A stretch of DNA of 64,000 bases. Source: Caulobacter sp. NIBR1757. GTDB lineage: Bacteria; Pseudomonadota; Alphaproteobacteria; Caulobacterales; Caulobacteraceae. Shown here in pieces: positions 38,005 through 47,317 of this stretch (position 1 is the first letter of the stretch; each line of letters begins with the position of its first letter). The notes under the pieces are model-generated. The model had not been told where the DNA came from. It made no database searches and saw only the letters and a list, made by a program, of their open reading frames with translations. The stretch lies in NCBI RefSeq assembly GCF_027912495.1, contig NZ_CP115463.1:3732501-3796500 (forward strand), read 5' to 3'. Position numbers and translations under genes: made by a program.

Positions 38005-39267
38005 ATGCCTGACGATGCGTTCCGCCGTGATCACGGCTTCGATCCGGCGAAGCTGGCCGCGGTTCGGCCCACCCTGCAGGGGTTTGTCGACCGCGGCGAG
38101 CTGTCCGGCCTGGTGACCTTGGCGTCACGGGGCGGCGAGGTGGTTCACGCCGAGGCCATCGGCTGGAGCGACCTCGAAAGCCGCACGCCGATGCGGCAGG
38201 ACACGCTGTTTCGCATCGCCTCGATGAGCAAGCCGATCACCTCGGTGGCGGCCCTGATGCTGATGGAGGAGGGCCGGATCGGGCTCGATGATCCGATCTC
38301 GCGCTGGATTCCAGAACTGGCCGATGTGCGCGTGCTGCGGGATCCGACGGGCCCGCTCGACGACACCGTGGCCGCCGGGCGGGCAATCACGGTGGAGGAC
38401 CTGCTCACCCATCGCGCCGGCATCGCCTACGCGCCGTTCTCGGAGGGACCGCTGAAGCCGGCCTACGAAGCAGCGCTCGGCGACCCCGGCATGAACCGCA
38501 AGACGGCTGACGAATGGCTTGCCGCGCTCGGGACCCTGCCGCTGGCCTATCAGCCCGGCGAGCGTTTCCACTACGGCCATTCCACCGACGTGCTCGGCTT
38601 CCTGATCGGCCGCGCCGAGGGCAAGCCGTTCCGGCAGGTGCTGGCGGAGCGGATCTTCGGCCCGCTTGGCATGGCCGATACCGACTTCTGGCTGCCGCCC
38701 GCGAAGCGCGCCCGCCTCGCCAGCCTCTACGCCCATGACGAGGCCTCGGACAAGCTCCGCAAGGTCGAGGTCGAGATGTACGACGCTCCGCCGGCCTATA
38801 CCCCCGGCGGCGGCGGCCTGATCTCGTCGGCCGGCGACTATCATCGCTTCGCCCGCATGCTGCTGCAGGAGGGGGTGCTGGACGGCGTTCGCCTGCTGCG
38901 GCCGGAGACGGTGCGGCTGATGCGGACCAACCGGCTGACCGACGCCCAGCGGCGGGTCCCCTTCGTCGGCATGGACCTGTGGAGCAAGTCGGGCTTCGGC
39001 CTCGGCGTCTCGATCGCCGAGGACCTGGTCGGCAACCCCTACGCCTGCGGCGCCCCGGGCTCGATCACCTGGCCGGGGGTGTTCGGCACCTGGTGGCAGG
39101 CCGACCCGGTCAACGACCTGATCCTCATCTTCCTGATCCAGCACCAGGTGCCGGTGTCGGCCAACTCCGGCTCGACCATCGCCACCGGGCGCGGCGCGGC
39201 GGGGCGCCAGGCCCTGCCCCTCTTCCAGGCGGGCCTCTACGGCGCCCTGCGGGACGCCGCCTCGTGA
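38005..39267 (+). CDS. Serine hydrolase, class C beta-lactamase/esterase family
   Basis: A 420-aa serine hydrolase. The nucleophile motif S73-M-S-K76 is in FRIASMSKPITSV. The second motif is Y-G-H in FHYGHSTDVLG, as in esterases of this fold. A GGGGLISSAGDY segment follows. No signal peptide is visible, so it is likely cytoplasmic and more probably an esterase (EstB-like) than an antibiotic-hydrolysing enzyme. Its end overlaps the transporter start as GTGA. Context fits hydrolysis of an imported ester. Confidence 0.88.
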   Translation: MPDDAFRRDHGFDPAKLAAVRPTLQGFVDRGELSGLVTLASRGGEVVHAEAIGWSDLESRTPMRQDTLFRIASMSKPITSVAALMLMEEGRIGLDDPISRWIPELADVRVLRDPTGPLDDTVAAGRAITVEDLLTHRAGIAYAPFSEGPLKPAYEAALGDPGMNRKTADEWLAALGTLPLAYQPGERFHYGHSTDVLGFLIGRAEGKPFRQVLAERIFGPLGMADTDFWLPPAKRARLASLYAHDEASDKLRKVEVEMYDAPPAYTPGGGGLISSAGDYHRFARMLLQEGVLDGVRLLRPETVRLMRTNRLTDAQRRVPFVGMDLWSKSGFGLGVSIAEDLVGNPYACGAPGSITWPGVFGTWWQADPVNDLILIFLIQHQVPVSANSGSTIATGRGAAGRQALPLFQAGLYGALRDAAS

Positions 39268-40721
39268 GCGCCGCCGACGAGGCTACCACCGCTCGCCACG
39301 CGCCCCTGACCCGGCGGTTCAAGGCCGCCTATGGAACCGGCGCCATCGCCGACGGCGTGGCGGCGGCCGGCTTCGGCTTCTTCCTGCTGTTCTACCTGAC
39401 CGCCGTCTGCGGCATGTCAGGCACGGCGGCGGGCACGGCCAAGCTGATCGCCCTGCTGATCGACGGGGTCGCCGATCCAGCCATCGGCCTCGCCAGCGAC
39501 CGGCTGCGCTCGCGGTTCGGACGCCGCCTGCCGTTCATGGTCGGCGGCCTGCTGCCGTTCGCCTGCGCCTTCGGGCTGATCTTCTCAATGCCGGCGTCCC
39601 TCACCGGCCTGCCGCAGTTTCTGTATGTGACGGTCTGCCTGGTCGTCCTGCGGCTTTCCCTGTCCTTCTTCGTCCTGCCGTTCACCGCCGTCGGGGCCGA
39701 GGTGACGGACGACTATCGCGAGCGCGCCAGCGTCGTGGCCTTCCGCCTGTCGTTCCAGAATATCGGCATCCTGCTGGGCGTGGTGCTGGGGCTGGGCGTC
39801 TTCATGGCCGGCCCGGAAGGCCTGCTGGGGCGCCAGAACTACGCCCCCTTCGCCTGGACCTGCGCCGCCGTGATGCTGCTGACCGGGTCCGTGGCCATCG
39901 CCGCGGTGCGCCAGGCCCTGCCGCGCCTGCATGGGCCGGAAACCGGCGGCGGGCATTTCCTCTCAGGCTTCGGCCGGGAGATGGTCGAGCTGGCCCGCAA
40001 CCGCTCCTTCCTCATCCTGTTCGGGACGGTGCTGACCTACTTCCTGGCCTATTCGGCCCACGTCTCCCTGGCCCTGCACGCCAGCCGCTACTTCTGGAAG
40101 CTCGACACCTCGGCCATCCAGATCATCCTGCTGAGCACCACGCTCGGGCCGCTGCTCGGCGCCCCGATCAGCGCCTTCGCCCTGCGCCACATCGAAAAAC
40201 GCACCCTGTCGATCGCCGCCTTCCTGTCCATCGCCGTGCTGCTCAGCTGGCCGCCGCTGCTGCAGCTCTATGGGCCGGCCCCGCTGACGCCGACGATGGC
40301 GACGGTGGTCCTGTTCATCAATGGCCTGCTGGTCGGCACGGCGATCATGATCGGCGGCATCGGCTTCCAGTCGATGCTGGCCGATACCGCCGACGAGCAT
40401 GAGTGGCTGTTCGGCGTGCGGCGCGAGGGCCTGTTCTTCTCCGGCCTGACCCTCGCCTACAAGGCCGCCTCCGGCCTTGGCGGACTGATCGCCGGCCTGG
40501 CGCTCGACGCCATCCGCTTTCCGACCGATCTGGCCGCGCGCGGACCGGGCCTGGTCATTCCCGGGCCGGTGCTGGACCGGCTGGCGCTGATCTCCGGGCC
40601 GTTGCCGGCCGCCTTCGCCGCGCTCGCGCCGCTGTTCCTGATCGGCTACCACCTGACAAGGCAAAAGCACGCGCGGATCATCGCCGAGCTCGAGCAACGG
40701 AACGGGAGGACGGGCGCGTGA
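39264..40721 (+). CDS. MFS transporter of the glycoside-pentoside-hexuronide (GPH) type
   Basis: A 485-aa inner-membrane carrier with about 12 hydrophobic segments. The GPH-like cytoplasmic loop DRLRSRFGRRLPFMVGG follows helix 2, and helix 1 begins AAAGFGFFLLFYLTAVCG. The GTG start overlaps the preceding stop, and the end overlaps the next gene in the same way, so the unit is coupled. Relatives import sugars or organic acids with cations. Here it probably carries the TonB receptor's ligand or its hydrolysis product. Confidence 0.88.
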   Translation: MSAADEATTARHAPLTRRFKAAYGTGAIADGVAAAGFGFFLLFYLTAVCGMSGTAAGTAKLIALLIDGVADPAIGLASDRLRSRFGRRLPFMVGGLLPFACAFGLIFSMPASLTGLPQFLYVTVCLVVLRLSLSFFVLPFTAVGAEVTDDYRERASVVAFRLSFQNIGILLGVVLGLGVFMAGPEGLLGRQNYAPFAWTCAAVMLLTGSVAIAAVRQALPRLHGPETGGGHFLSGFGREMVELARNRSFLILFGTVLTYFLAYSAHVSLALHASRYFWKLDTSAIQIILLSTTLGPLLGAPISAFALRHIEKRTLSIAAFLSIAVLLSWPPLLQLYGPAPLTPTMATVVLFINGLLVGTAIMIGGIGFQSMLADTADEHEWLFGVRREGLFFSGLTLAYKAASGLGGLIAGLALDAIRFPTDLAARGPGLVIPGPVLDRLALISGPLPAAFAALAPLFLIGYHLTRQKHARIIAELEQRNGRTGA

Positions 40722-42337
40722 TCAGACCCCTTGCGATGGCGGCGGCCCTGGTGCTCGGCCTTGCCGCGCCGGCCCTCGCCCAGACCGCCCCCCTCGTCGC
40801 GGCGCCCGCCGGCAGCCTGCGCGGGGCCGACGACGCCGGCGTGAGCGTCTTTCGCGGCATCCCCTATGCCGCCGCGCCGGTCGGTCCCCTGCGGTGGCGC
40901 CCGCCGATGGCGGCGAAACCCTGGACGGGGGTTCGCGAGGCGACGCGGTTCGGCGCCGCCTGCATGCAGCCGGCCTCGCCCTTCTACAACCACCCGGCGG
41001 TCAGCGAGGACTGCCTGTTCCTCAACGTCTGGGCACCGGCCAGGGCGAAGAAGGCCCCGGTGCTGGTCTGGATTCACGGCGGCTCGCTGGTCAGCGGCTC
41101 GGGCAGCGAGGTCCTCTACGACGGCAAGGCCTTCGCCGGACGCGGCGTCGTGCTGGTGTCGATCAACTATCGCCTCGGCGCGTTCGGCTGGCTGGCGCAT
41201 CCGGGACTGAATGCGGAATCGCCCGACAGGATTTCCGGCAACTATGGCCTGCAGGATCAGGTCGAGGCCTTGCGCTGGGTCCAACGCAACATCTCCGCGT
41301 TCGGCGGCGATCCCGGCAACGTGACGATCGCCGGCGAGTCGGCCGGCGCCCTCAGCGTCATCTACCTGATGGCGGCGCCGCAGGCCCGGGGCCTGTTCCA
41401 CCGGGCGATCAGCCAGAGCGGCTACATGATCACCGCGCCCATGCTGCGCGGCGGCGGCTACGCCGACTGGCCGGACGCCGAAACGGCCGGCGCGGCGCTG
41501 GCCGGCCAGATGGGCGCCGCCGACACCACCGCCCTGCGGGCGATGAGCGCCCAGGCGGTCATCGAGGGGACGGCGCGCACGCGCTGGTTCCCGCTGGGCA
41601 ATGTCGACGGCCATACCCTGCCCCGCCAGCCGATCGACGTCTTCGACCGCGGCGAGCAGGCGCCCGTGCCGGTGCTGGCCGGGTTCAACGAGGGCGAGAT
41701 CCGCTCGCTGCGGTTCCTGTTGCCGCCCGCCCCCGCCGACGCCGCCGCCTATGAGCGCGAGATCCGGGCCCGCTACGGCGATCTGGCCGACGCCTTCCTC
41801 GAACGCTATCCGGCCGGGACCATGGCCCAGAGCATGCTGGCGACGACGCGGGACGCCATGTACGGCTGGACCGCCGAGCGGCTGGCCGCAAAACAGACGG
41901 CCGTCGGCGCGCCGTCCTTCCTCTACTATTTCGATCACGGCTATCCGGCCGCCGACGCGGCCGGTTTCCGCGCCTTCCACGCCTCCGAGATTCCGTTCGT
42001 CTTCGGGACCACCGGACTGACGCCGCCCTACTGGCCGGCCATTCCCCGGGATGGGCGCGAGCAGCGGCTGTCGGACGCCATGCTGAACTACTGGGCCAGC
42101 TTCGCCCGGGACGGTGTGCCCAGCGCCCAGGGTGAAGCGGCGTGGCGGCCCTATGGCCAGGACCGCCACTACATGGCCTTCGAGGATGCGCCCCACCTGA
42201 GGGCCGGGCCGCCGAACGGGTATGGGCTGCATGAGGCGGTGGTCTGCCGGCGGCGCGCCAAGGGCGGCATCGCCTGGCACTGGAACGTCGGCCTCATCGC
42301 CCCGCCGCTGCCGCCCAAGGCGAACGGCTGCGGCTGA
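40718..42337 (+). CDS. Type B carboxylesterase
   Basis: A 539-aa secreted alpha/beta-hydrolase. The signal peptide (to about residue 22, ALAQ) is followed by FRGIPYAAAPVGPLRW, SEDCLFLNVW and the nucleophile elbow GES208AG. The catalytic His lies in FHASEIPFVFG. It starts with GTG overlapping the MFS stop. Type B esterases cleave carboxylic esters; this one would act in the periplasm or outside. Its C-terminus closely resembles the esterase fragment at the right edge of the window. Confidence 0.93.
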   Translation: MIRPLAMAAALVLGLAAPALAQTAPLVAAPAGSLRGADDAGVSVFRGIPYAAAPVGPLRWRPPMAAKPWTGVREATRFGAACMQPASPFYNHPAVSEDCLFLNVWAPARAKKAPVLVWIHGGSLVSGSGSEVLYDGKAFAGRGVVLVSINYRLGAFGWLAHPGLNAESPDRISGNYGLQDQVEALRWVQRNISAFGGDPGNVTIAGESAGALSVIYLMAAPQARGLFHRAISQSGYMITAPMLRGGGYADWPDAETAGAALAGQMGAADTTALRAMSAQAVIEGTARTRWFPLGNVDGHTLPRQPIDVFDRGEQAPVPVLAGFNEGEIRSLRFLLPPAPADAAAYEREIRARYGDLADAFLERYPAGTMAQSMLATTRDAMYGWTAERLAAKQTAVGAPSFLYYFDHGYPAADAAGFRAFHASEIPFVFGTTGLTPPYWPAIPRDGREQRLSDAMLNYWASFARDGVPSAQGEAAWRPYGQDRHYMAFEDAPHLRAGPPNGYGLHEAVVCRRRAKGGIAWHWNVGLIAPPLPPKANGCG

Positions 42338-42457
42338 TCCCTCGGGGCGAGGGTTGACCCTTTCGTCAATTTGAATCCGGGCGGCGCGTGGCCTTGCCTC
42401 TTGCCATGGCGTAGTCGTTCGCCCATTCTGACGAAATCGTCAACTAAGGCTCTCGCC

Positions 42458-43384
42458 ATGAGCACCCTCAAGATCGAAGACGTCGCCCACGTCCGTTTCC
42501 GCGCGCCGGACCTGACCGCCATGCGCGGTTTTCTCGAAGATTTCGGGCTGTTGGTGGTCGAGGAGACGGACCACCGGATTGTCGCCCGGGGCAGCGGGCC
42601 CTCGCCGGTGGCCCATGTCACCGAACTGGGTGAGCCGGGCTTCGCCGCCATCGCCTTCCGGGCCGAGAGTGTCGCCGACCTGGAGCGACTGGCCGCCGCC
42701 GAGGGCGTGCCGGTGGAAGACTGCGACCTGCCCGGCGGCGGCAAGATCGTCACCCTGAAGGACCCCGACGGCCATACAATCGAGGTGGTCGCCGGGCAGG
42801 CGGCGGCCGAACCGGTGGCGCTCAGCGACAGCACGCCCTGGAACCGGGCCGGCGCGCGGGAGCGCCTGCGGGCCACCAAGCGCATTCCGGCCGGGGCGGC
42901 CAATGTCGTGCGGCTGGGGCATGTGGTGCTCAACGTCTCGGACTTCCGGGCCTCGGAGCGCTGGTACAAGGACCGGTTCGGCTTCATCACCTCCGACGAG
43001 ATCGAGGCGGCCCCGGCGTTCGCCATCGGGGCCTTCCTGCGCTGTGACCGGGGCGTGGCGCCGACCGATCACCACACCCTGTTCCTGCTGCAGGCGCCCT
43101 CCGGCCCGGGCTTCAACCATGCGGCCTATGAGGTGGCCGACCTCGACGACCTGATGCGCGGCCATCAGCGGCTCAAGGAGACGGGGCGACAGGCCGAGTG
43201 GGGGGTCGGGCGGCATATCCTCGGCAGCCAGGTGTTCGACTACTGGCGCGATCCCTGGGGTCACACCCTGGAGCACTGGACCGACGGCGACCTGTTCACC
43301 GCCGAAGACGGATCGAACGTCGCCAGCCTGCAGGACCTGCTGGGCGTGCAATGGGGGCCGTCGATGCCCCCGACCATGGGCTAG
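42458..43384 (+). CDS. Type I extradiol dioxygenase-like VOC protein
   Basis: A 308-aa two-domain VOC protein. Domain 1 (residues 5-120) starts VAHVRFRAPDL, and domain 2 (about 145-280) starts RLGHVVLNVSDF. The usual metal ligands of 2,3-dihydroxybiphenyl/catechol 2,3-dioxygenases appear in domain 2: His in LGHVV, His in DHHTLFLL and Glu in HTLEHW. It would cleave a catechol-type ring with O2 and Fe(II). The context of an FAH hydrolase and a ring hydroxylase supports an aromatic pathway. The exact substrate is unknown. Confidence 0.87.
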   Translation: MSTLKIEDVAHVRFRAPDLTAMRGFLEDFGLLVVEETDHRIVARGSGPSPVAHVTELGEPGFAAIAFRAESVADLERLAAAEGVPVEDCDLPGGGKIVTLKDPDGHTIEVVAGQAAAEPVALSDSTPWNRAGARERLRATKRIPAGAANVVRLGHVVLNVSDFRASERWYKDRFGFITSDEIEAAPAFAIGAFLRCDRGVAPTDHHTLFLLQAPSGPGFNHAAYEVADLDDLMRGHQRLKETGRQAEWGVGRHILGSQVFDYWRDPWGHTLEHWTDGDLFTAEDGSNVASLQDLLGVQWGPSMPPTMG

Positions 43385-43395
43385 GGGAAACACCG

Positions 43396-44247
43396 ATGAA
43401 ACTTGCCACCTTCGAGGCGGGCGGTCCCGCCCAGCTGGGCGCCGTGGTCGGCGACCGCATCGTGCCGCTGAACACCGGCGGCTTGCCGGGTGAGATGATC
43501 CAGCTGATCGCCGCCTGGGATGAGGCCGAGGCTGAGGTGCGGCGGCTGGCCGAGGCGGGAGCCGGCGCGGTGGCGCTGGACAGCGTTCGGCTGCTGGCCC
43601 CGATCCGGCGGCCGGGCAAGATCATGGCCATCGGGCTGAACTACGCCGACCATATCGCCGAGAGCAATCTGGGCACGCCCGAGCATCAGGTCTGGTTCTC
43701 CAAGGCCTCGACCTCGGCGAACGGGCCCCATGATCCGATCCAGGTGCCGAAGGTCAGCCAGGCCCTCGACTACGAGGCCGAGCTGGTGGCCGTGATCGGC
43801 AAGGGCGGACGGCATATCGGCAAGGAGGCGGCGGCCGGCGCCATCTTCGGATACTGCTGCGGCAACGACGCCACCGAGCGGGCCTGGCAGCACCGCACGC
43901 CGCAGTGGGTGGTGGGCAAGTCATTCGATACGCACGCGCCGTTCGGGCCGTGGATCACCACCAGCGACGAGGCGCCGGACCCGCATGGCCGGTCGATCCG
44001 GTGCCTGGTCAATGGCGAGGTGCGTCAGGACTCCAACACCTCGCACCTGGTGTTCAACGTGTGGGAGCAGGTCGCCCATCTCAGCCAGGCCATGACCCTG
44101 GAGCCCGGCGACCTGATCTTCACCGGCACGCCGGGCGGCATCGGGGCGGCGATGAAGCCGATGCAGTTCCTCAAGGACGGAGACAGGGTGCGCATCGAGA
44201 TCGAGGGCCTGGGCGCGCTCGACAATCCTTGTGCCAACGAGGCCTGA
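43396..44247 (+). CDS. Fumarylacetoacetate hydrolase-family protein
   Basis: A 283-aa FAH-fold enzyme. Present are the family region AIGLNYADHIAES (residue 74 on), the acidic metal-binding site DYEAELVAVIG and the C-terminal LIFTGTPGGIG. Members hydrolyse or decarboxylate ring-cleavage products (for example 2-hydroxyhepta-2,4-diene-dioate isomerase or acylpyruvase). Placed between the dioxygenase and the hydroxylase, it probably acts on the ring-cleavage product. Confidence 0.87.
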   Translation: MKLATFEAGGPAQLGAVVGDRIVPLNTGGLPGEMIQLIAAWDEAEAEVRRLAEAGAGAVALDSVRLLAPIRRPGKIMAIGLNYADHIAESNLGTPEHQVWFSKASTSANGPHDPIQVPKVSQALDYEAELVAVIGKGGRHIGKEAAAGAIFGYCCGNDATERAWQHRTPQWVVGKSFDTHAPFGPWITTSDEAPDPHGRSIRCLVNGEVRQDSNTSHLVFNVWEQVAHLSQAMTLEPGDLIFTGTPGGIGAAMKPMQFLKDGDRVRIEIEGLGALDNPCANEA

Positions 44248-44248
44248 G

Positions 44249-45688
44249 ATGGAGGCGGAGGTTCTGATCGTCGGCCTGGGGCCGGTGGGCGCAGTGCTGG
44301 CCGGGCTGCTCGGCCAGCGGGGCGTGCGGGTGATCGTTGTCGAGAAGGAGACGGACCCCTATCCCCTGCCCCGCGCCGTGCATTTCGATCATGAGATCAT
44401 GCGGCTGTTCCAGCAGCTGGGCGTCGCCGAGCAGGTGCTGGCCCATGTCCGCGACGTCCCGGACTACGAGTTCCGCAACGCCGCCGGCGAGGTGCTGATG
44501 ATGCTGCCCCCGGCCCGCGAGACGCCCTCGGGCTGGGGCGGCGGCTACATGTTCCACCAGCCCGGGCTGGAGGCGGTGCTGCGCGAGCGACTGACCGCCC
44601 TGCCCTCCGTCGAGGTGCGCATCGGCGTGCGGCTCGACGGGTTCTCGCAGGGGTCGGATGGCGTGGTCGCGGAGGTCGTCGGCGCCGACGGCGCGGAGAC
44701 GATCCGCGCCCGCTATCTGGTCGGCTGCGACGGCGCCTCGAGCCCGGTGCGGGAGGCGATCGGCGGCGGGCTGTTCGACTATCAGTTCGACGAGCCCTGG
44801 CTGGTCGTCGATGTGCGGGCCGGCGAGGATTGCACGACGCCGCGGCGCAATATCCAGCTCTGCGATCCGGCCCGGCCGACCACCTGCGTGCTGAGCGGCC
44901 CGGGGCGGCATCGCTGGGAATTCATGCTGCTGCCCGGCGAGGATCCGGAAGCCATGCGGACCGACGCGGCGGTGCGGGCCCTGCTGGCGCCCTGGAACTG
45001 CGGGCCGGTCGAGATCGAGCGGCGGGCCGTCTATCGCTTCCATGGCCTGGTGGCCAATCGCTGGCGCGACGGCCGGGCGCTGATCGCCGGCGACGCCGCC
45101 CACCAGACGCCGCCCTTCGCCGGCCAGGGGATGTGCGCCGGGGTGCGCGACGCCGCCAACCTGGCCTGGAAGCTGGCCGCCGTGCTGAGGGGCGAGGCGG
45201 GCGAGGCCCTGCTCGATACCTACCAGGCCGAGCGCGAGCCGCATGTGCGGGCCGCCATCGAGCTGGCCATCGGCATGGGCCGGGTGGTCTGCCTGCTGGA
45301 CCCCGCCGCCGCCGCCCAGCGGGACGCCGGCATGCTGGCCGCCAGGGAGTCGGGCGCACCGCCCCTGCCGCCGCTGGCCCCCCGCCCCTTCGCCGAGGGC
45401 TGCATCCTGCCCGGCGCGGCGGCGGCAGGGACGATGTTCCCGCAGCCCCGGGCCGACGAGGCGCGGCTGGACGACGTCATCGGCGATGGCCCCTGGCTGC
45501 TGTCCCGCGACACCCTCGATGACCCGGCCCTGGCCCCGTTCCGCGCGCCACTGGAGGGGTGGCTGGACCGGCACGGGGTGGAGGCGGTGCTGGTCCGCCC
45601 GGACCGCTACATCTTCGGGACCGGCGAGGCCGCGGCCTTGCTGGCGGCATGGACCCGGGTCACCCGGCCGGCCATGGAGGCGGCATGA
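44249..45688 (+). CDS. FAD-dependent aromatic hydroxylase (MhpA/PheA type)
   Basis: A 479-aa class A flavoprotein monooxygenase. The N-terminal GxGxxG (VGLGPVGAVLAGLL, residues 7-20) is followed by EKE, the DG motif in GCDGASSPVR, and the GD motif in LIAGDAAHQTPPFAGQGM. These match 3-(3-hydroxyphenyl)propionate hydroxylases. The reaction is NAD(P)H- and O2-dependent ring hydroxylation, preceding the extradiol step. The ATG at 44249 follows the previous stop by one base; an upstream GTG at 44231 is possible. Confidence 0.9.
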   Translation: MEAEVLIVGLGPVGAVLAGLLGQRGVRVIVVEKETDPYPLPRAVHFDHEIMRLFQQLGVAEQVLAHVRDVPDYEFRNAAGEVLMMLPPARETPSGWGGGYMFHQPGLEAVLRERLTALPSVEVRIGVRLDGFSQGSDGVVAEVVGADGAETIRARYLVGCDGASSPVREAIGGGLFDYQFDEPWLVVDVRAGEDCTTPRRNIQLCDPARPTTCVLSGPGRHRWEFMLLPGEDPEAMRTDAAVRALLAPWNCGPVEIERRAVYRFHGLVANRWRDGRALIAGDAAHQTPPFAGQGMCAGVRDAANLAWKLAAVLRGEAGEALLDTYQAEREPHVRAAIELAIGMGRVVCLLDPAAAAQRDAGMLAARESGAPPLPPLAPRPFAEGCILPGAAAAGTMFPQPRADEARLDDVIGDGPWLLSRDTLDDPALAPFRAPLEGWLDRHGVEAVLVRPDRYIFGTGEAAALLAAWTRVTRPAMEAA

Positions 45689-46350
45689 GCATCGACAGAT
45701 CCAATCCCCGCGCCATGCGGACGCGGGCGGCGCTCATCGGCGCCGGCCGGCGGCTGTACCGGGAGCGACCCGTCGATGCGGTGACGGTGGACGACATCGT
45801 CCAGGCGGCCGCCGTCGGCAAGGGCAGCTTCTACAACCACTTCGCCGACCGCGAGGCGCTGGTCCGGGCGATCAGTTCGGAGATCCGCGCCAGCGTCGAG
45901 ACCGCGGTCACCCTGGCCAACGAAGGGGTCAGCGATCCGGCCAGGCGGATGGCCCGGGCGGTCTGCGGCTATCTGCGGTTCGGCCTGGATCAAGCCGAGT
46001 CGGCCGGGGTGCTGGTTCGCATCCACAGCGGCCACACCTCGCTGTCGGCGCCGCTCAACAAGGGCCTGGTCGAGGACATCGAAAACGGCCTGGCCGCCGG
46101 CCGCTTCACGGTCGCCACCGTCGAGGCCGGGCTACTGTTCGTCATGGGGGTCACCCAGCTGGCCCTGGTGCGGGTGGTGCAGGAGCCGACCCCGGCGTTC
46201 GCCGTCTCGCTGTCGCAGCAGATGTGCGCCCTGATCCTGCGGGGGCTGGGTCTCGGCGGCGCCGAGGCCGACCTGATCGCCGCCCAGGCCAGCGACGAGA
46301 TCGTCCGCAAGGGCGCCGCGCCGGCGCCGCCCGGCGAGACGGCGCACTAG
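45685..46350 (+). CDS. TetR-family regulator of the aromatic operon
   Basis: A 221-aa TetR protein with helix-turn-helix VTVDDIVQAAAVGKGSFYNHF (about 30-50). It starts inside the hydroxylase stop (ATGA), so it is translated with the catabolic genes. Autogenous control of the operon is likely; the ligand is presumably a pathway intermediate. Confidence 0.87.
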   Translation: MSIDRSNPRAMRTRAALIGAGRRLYRERPVDAVTVDDIVQAAAVGKGSFYNHFADREALVRAISSEIRASVETAVTLANEGVSDPARRMARAVCGYLRFGLDQAESAGVLVRIHSGHTSLSAPLNKGLVEDIENGLAAGRFTVATVEAGLLFVMGVTQLALVRVVQEPTPAFAVSLSQQMCALILRGLGLGGAEADLIAAQASDEIVRKGAAPAPPGETAH

Positions 46351-46497
46351 GGCATCGACAGGCTCGGCCTTCCAGGGTCTGACGATCGATACGATCACGC
46401 CTGCCGGAGAATTATGCAGGTCCCGCATCAGGCGGGCAAAAGCACGGATTCATGGCGAGAACGCCCGTCCCGCGCGTTGCGAACGGGGGCGTCCATA

Positions 46498-46511
46498 TCC
46501 CATAATAGGGA
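46498..46511. promoter_or_regulatory. Candidate operator before the XRE-cupin gene
   Basis: TCCCATAATAGGGA is a dyad (TCCC-N6-GGGA) 69 bp before the regulator start and the clearest symmetry in the 229-bp gap 46351-46579. It may be an autoregulatory site. Confidence 0.45.
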
Positions 46512-46579
46512 ATGGCGGTGACCGCCATCGATTCGCGTTCGTCGAGTCTGGTCACCCAAGGCGGGGCGACTTTACCGGA

Positions 46580-47185
46580 ATGCGTTCCAGACTATCCGCA
46601 AAGGCCGGATTGGCGATCCGCAAGCTGCGGGTGGCGCGCGGCTGGACCTTGGCCCAGTTGGGCGAGAAGGCGGGCGTGCCGCTATCGACCCTGTCGAAGG
46701 TGGAACTGGGCCAGACCTCCCTGTCCTACGAGAACCTGCTGCGCATATGCCGCGGCCTCGAGATCGACATGGAACGGCTGATCGGAGCCGAGGCCGACAG
46801 CGAGGCGGGCGGCGCGTCGACCCGCCCGGACGCGATCGGGCGGCGGGCGGTGTCCCGGGCCGGCGACGGCGATCCCATCCGCCTGCCCTCGGGGGAGGGG
46901 CGACTTCTCGGCGGCGAGCTGATCCGCAAGGCCTTCACCCCCATGGTCATCGAGGTGACCTGCGACGACTTGGGCGCCCATGGTGGCTTTCACCGCGATG
47001 AGGGCGAGGCCTATCTGATGGTGCTGGACGGCGCCCTGGCCGTGCATTCGGAGCATTATGCGCCCCTGAAGCTGAAGGTCGGGGACAGCGTCTATTTCGA
47101 CGCCCGGGCCGGCTATGCCCTGATCCGGGATGGCGGCGCGCCCTGCCGCGCGCTGATGGTCCTGGCCGGCGATCGCCAGGCCTGA
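46580..47185 (+). CDS. XRE-family regulator with cupin domain
   Basis: A 201-aa two-domain regulator. An XRE helix-turn-helix occupies about residues 10-65 (LAQLGEKAGVPLSTLSKVELG). A C-terminal cupin_2 barrel (about 110-195) has GFHRDEGEAYLMVLDG and LKLKVGDSVYFDA. In this family a small ligand in the cupin controls DNA binding. The gene stands alone between the aromatic and che operons, so its targets are not evident. Confidence 0.9.
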   Translation: MRSRLSAKAGLAIRKLRVARGWTLAQLGEKAGVPLSTLSKVELGQTSLSYENLLRICRGLEIDMERLIGAEADSEAGGASTRPDAIGRRAVSRAGDGDPIRLPSGEGRLLGGELIRKAFTPMVIEVTCDDLGAHGGFHRDEGEAYLMVLDGALAVHSEHYAPLKLKVGDSVYFDARAGYALIRDGGAPCRALMVLAGDRQA

Positions 47186-47249
47186 CCGACAAACGGCTGG
47201 CTGCGGCGAAAGGCCCCAGGCGCTCTCATCCGGGTCACCGACCCCAGAC

Positions 47250-47257
47250 TTAACCAA
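47250..47257 (+). promoter_or_regulatory. TTAACC motif upstream of the che operon
   Basis: TTAACCAA resembles TTAACCAT, a CtrA-type half-site known from cell-cycle promoters in Caulobacter. It lies 61 bp before the first ORF of the operon. Confidence 0.35.
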
Positions 47258-47317
47258 TTGTTTTCTCGATTTTGAGAAGTACCTCGAGCGGGCATTTGAT
47301 CGCGTGGGGCGCTTTCG

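Noticed and set aside
38005-39267. Serine hydrolase as an antibiotic-resistance beta-lactamase
   Set aside because: The YGH motif, missing signal peptide and catabolic neighbours fit an esterase better.
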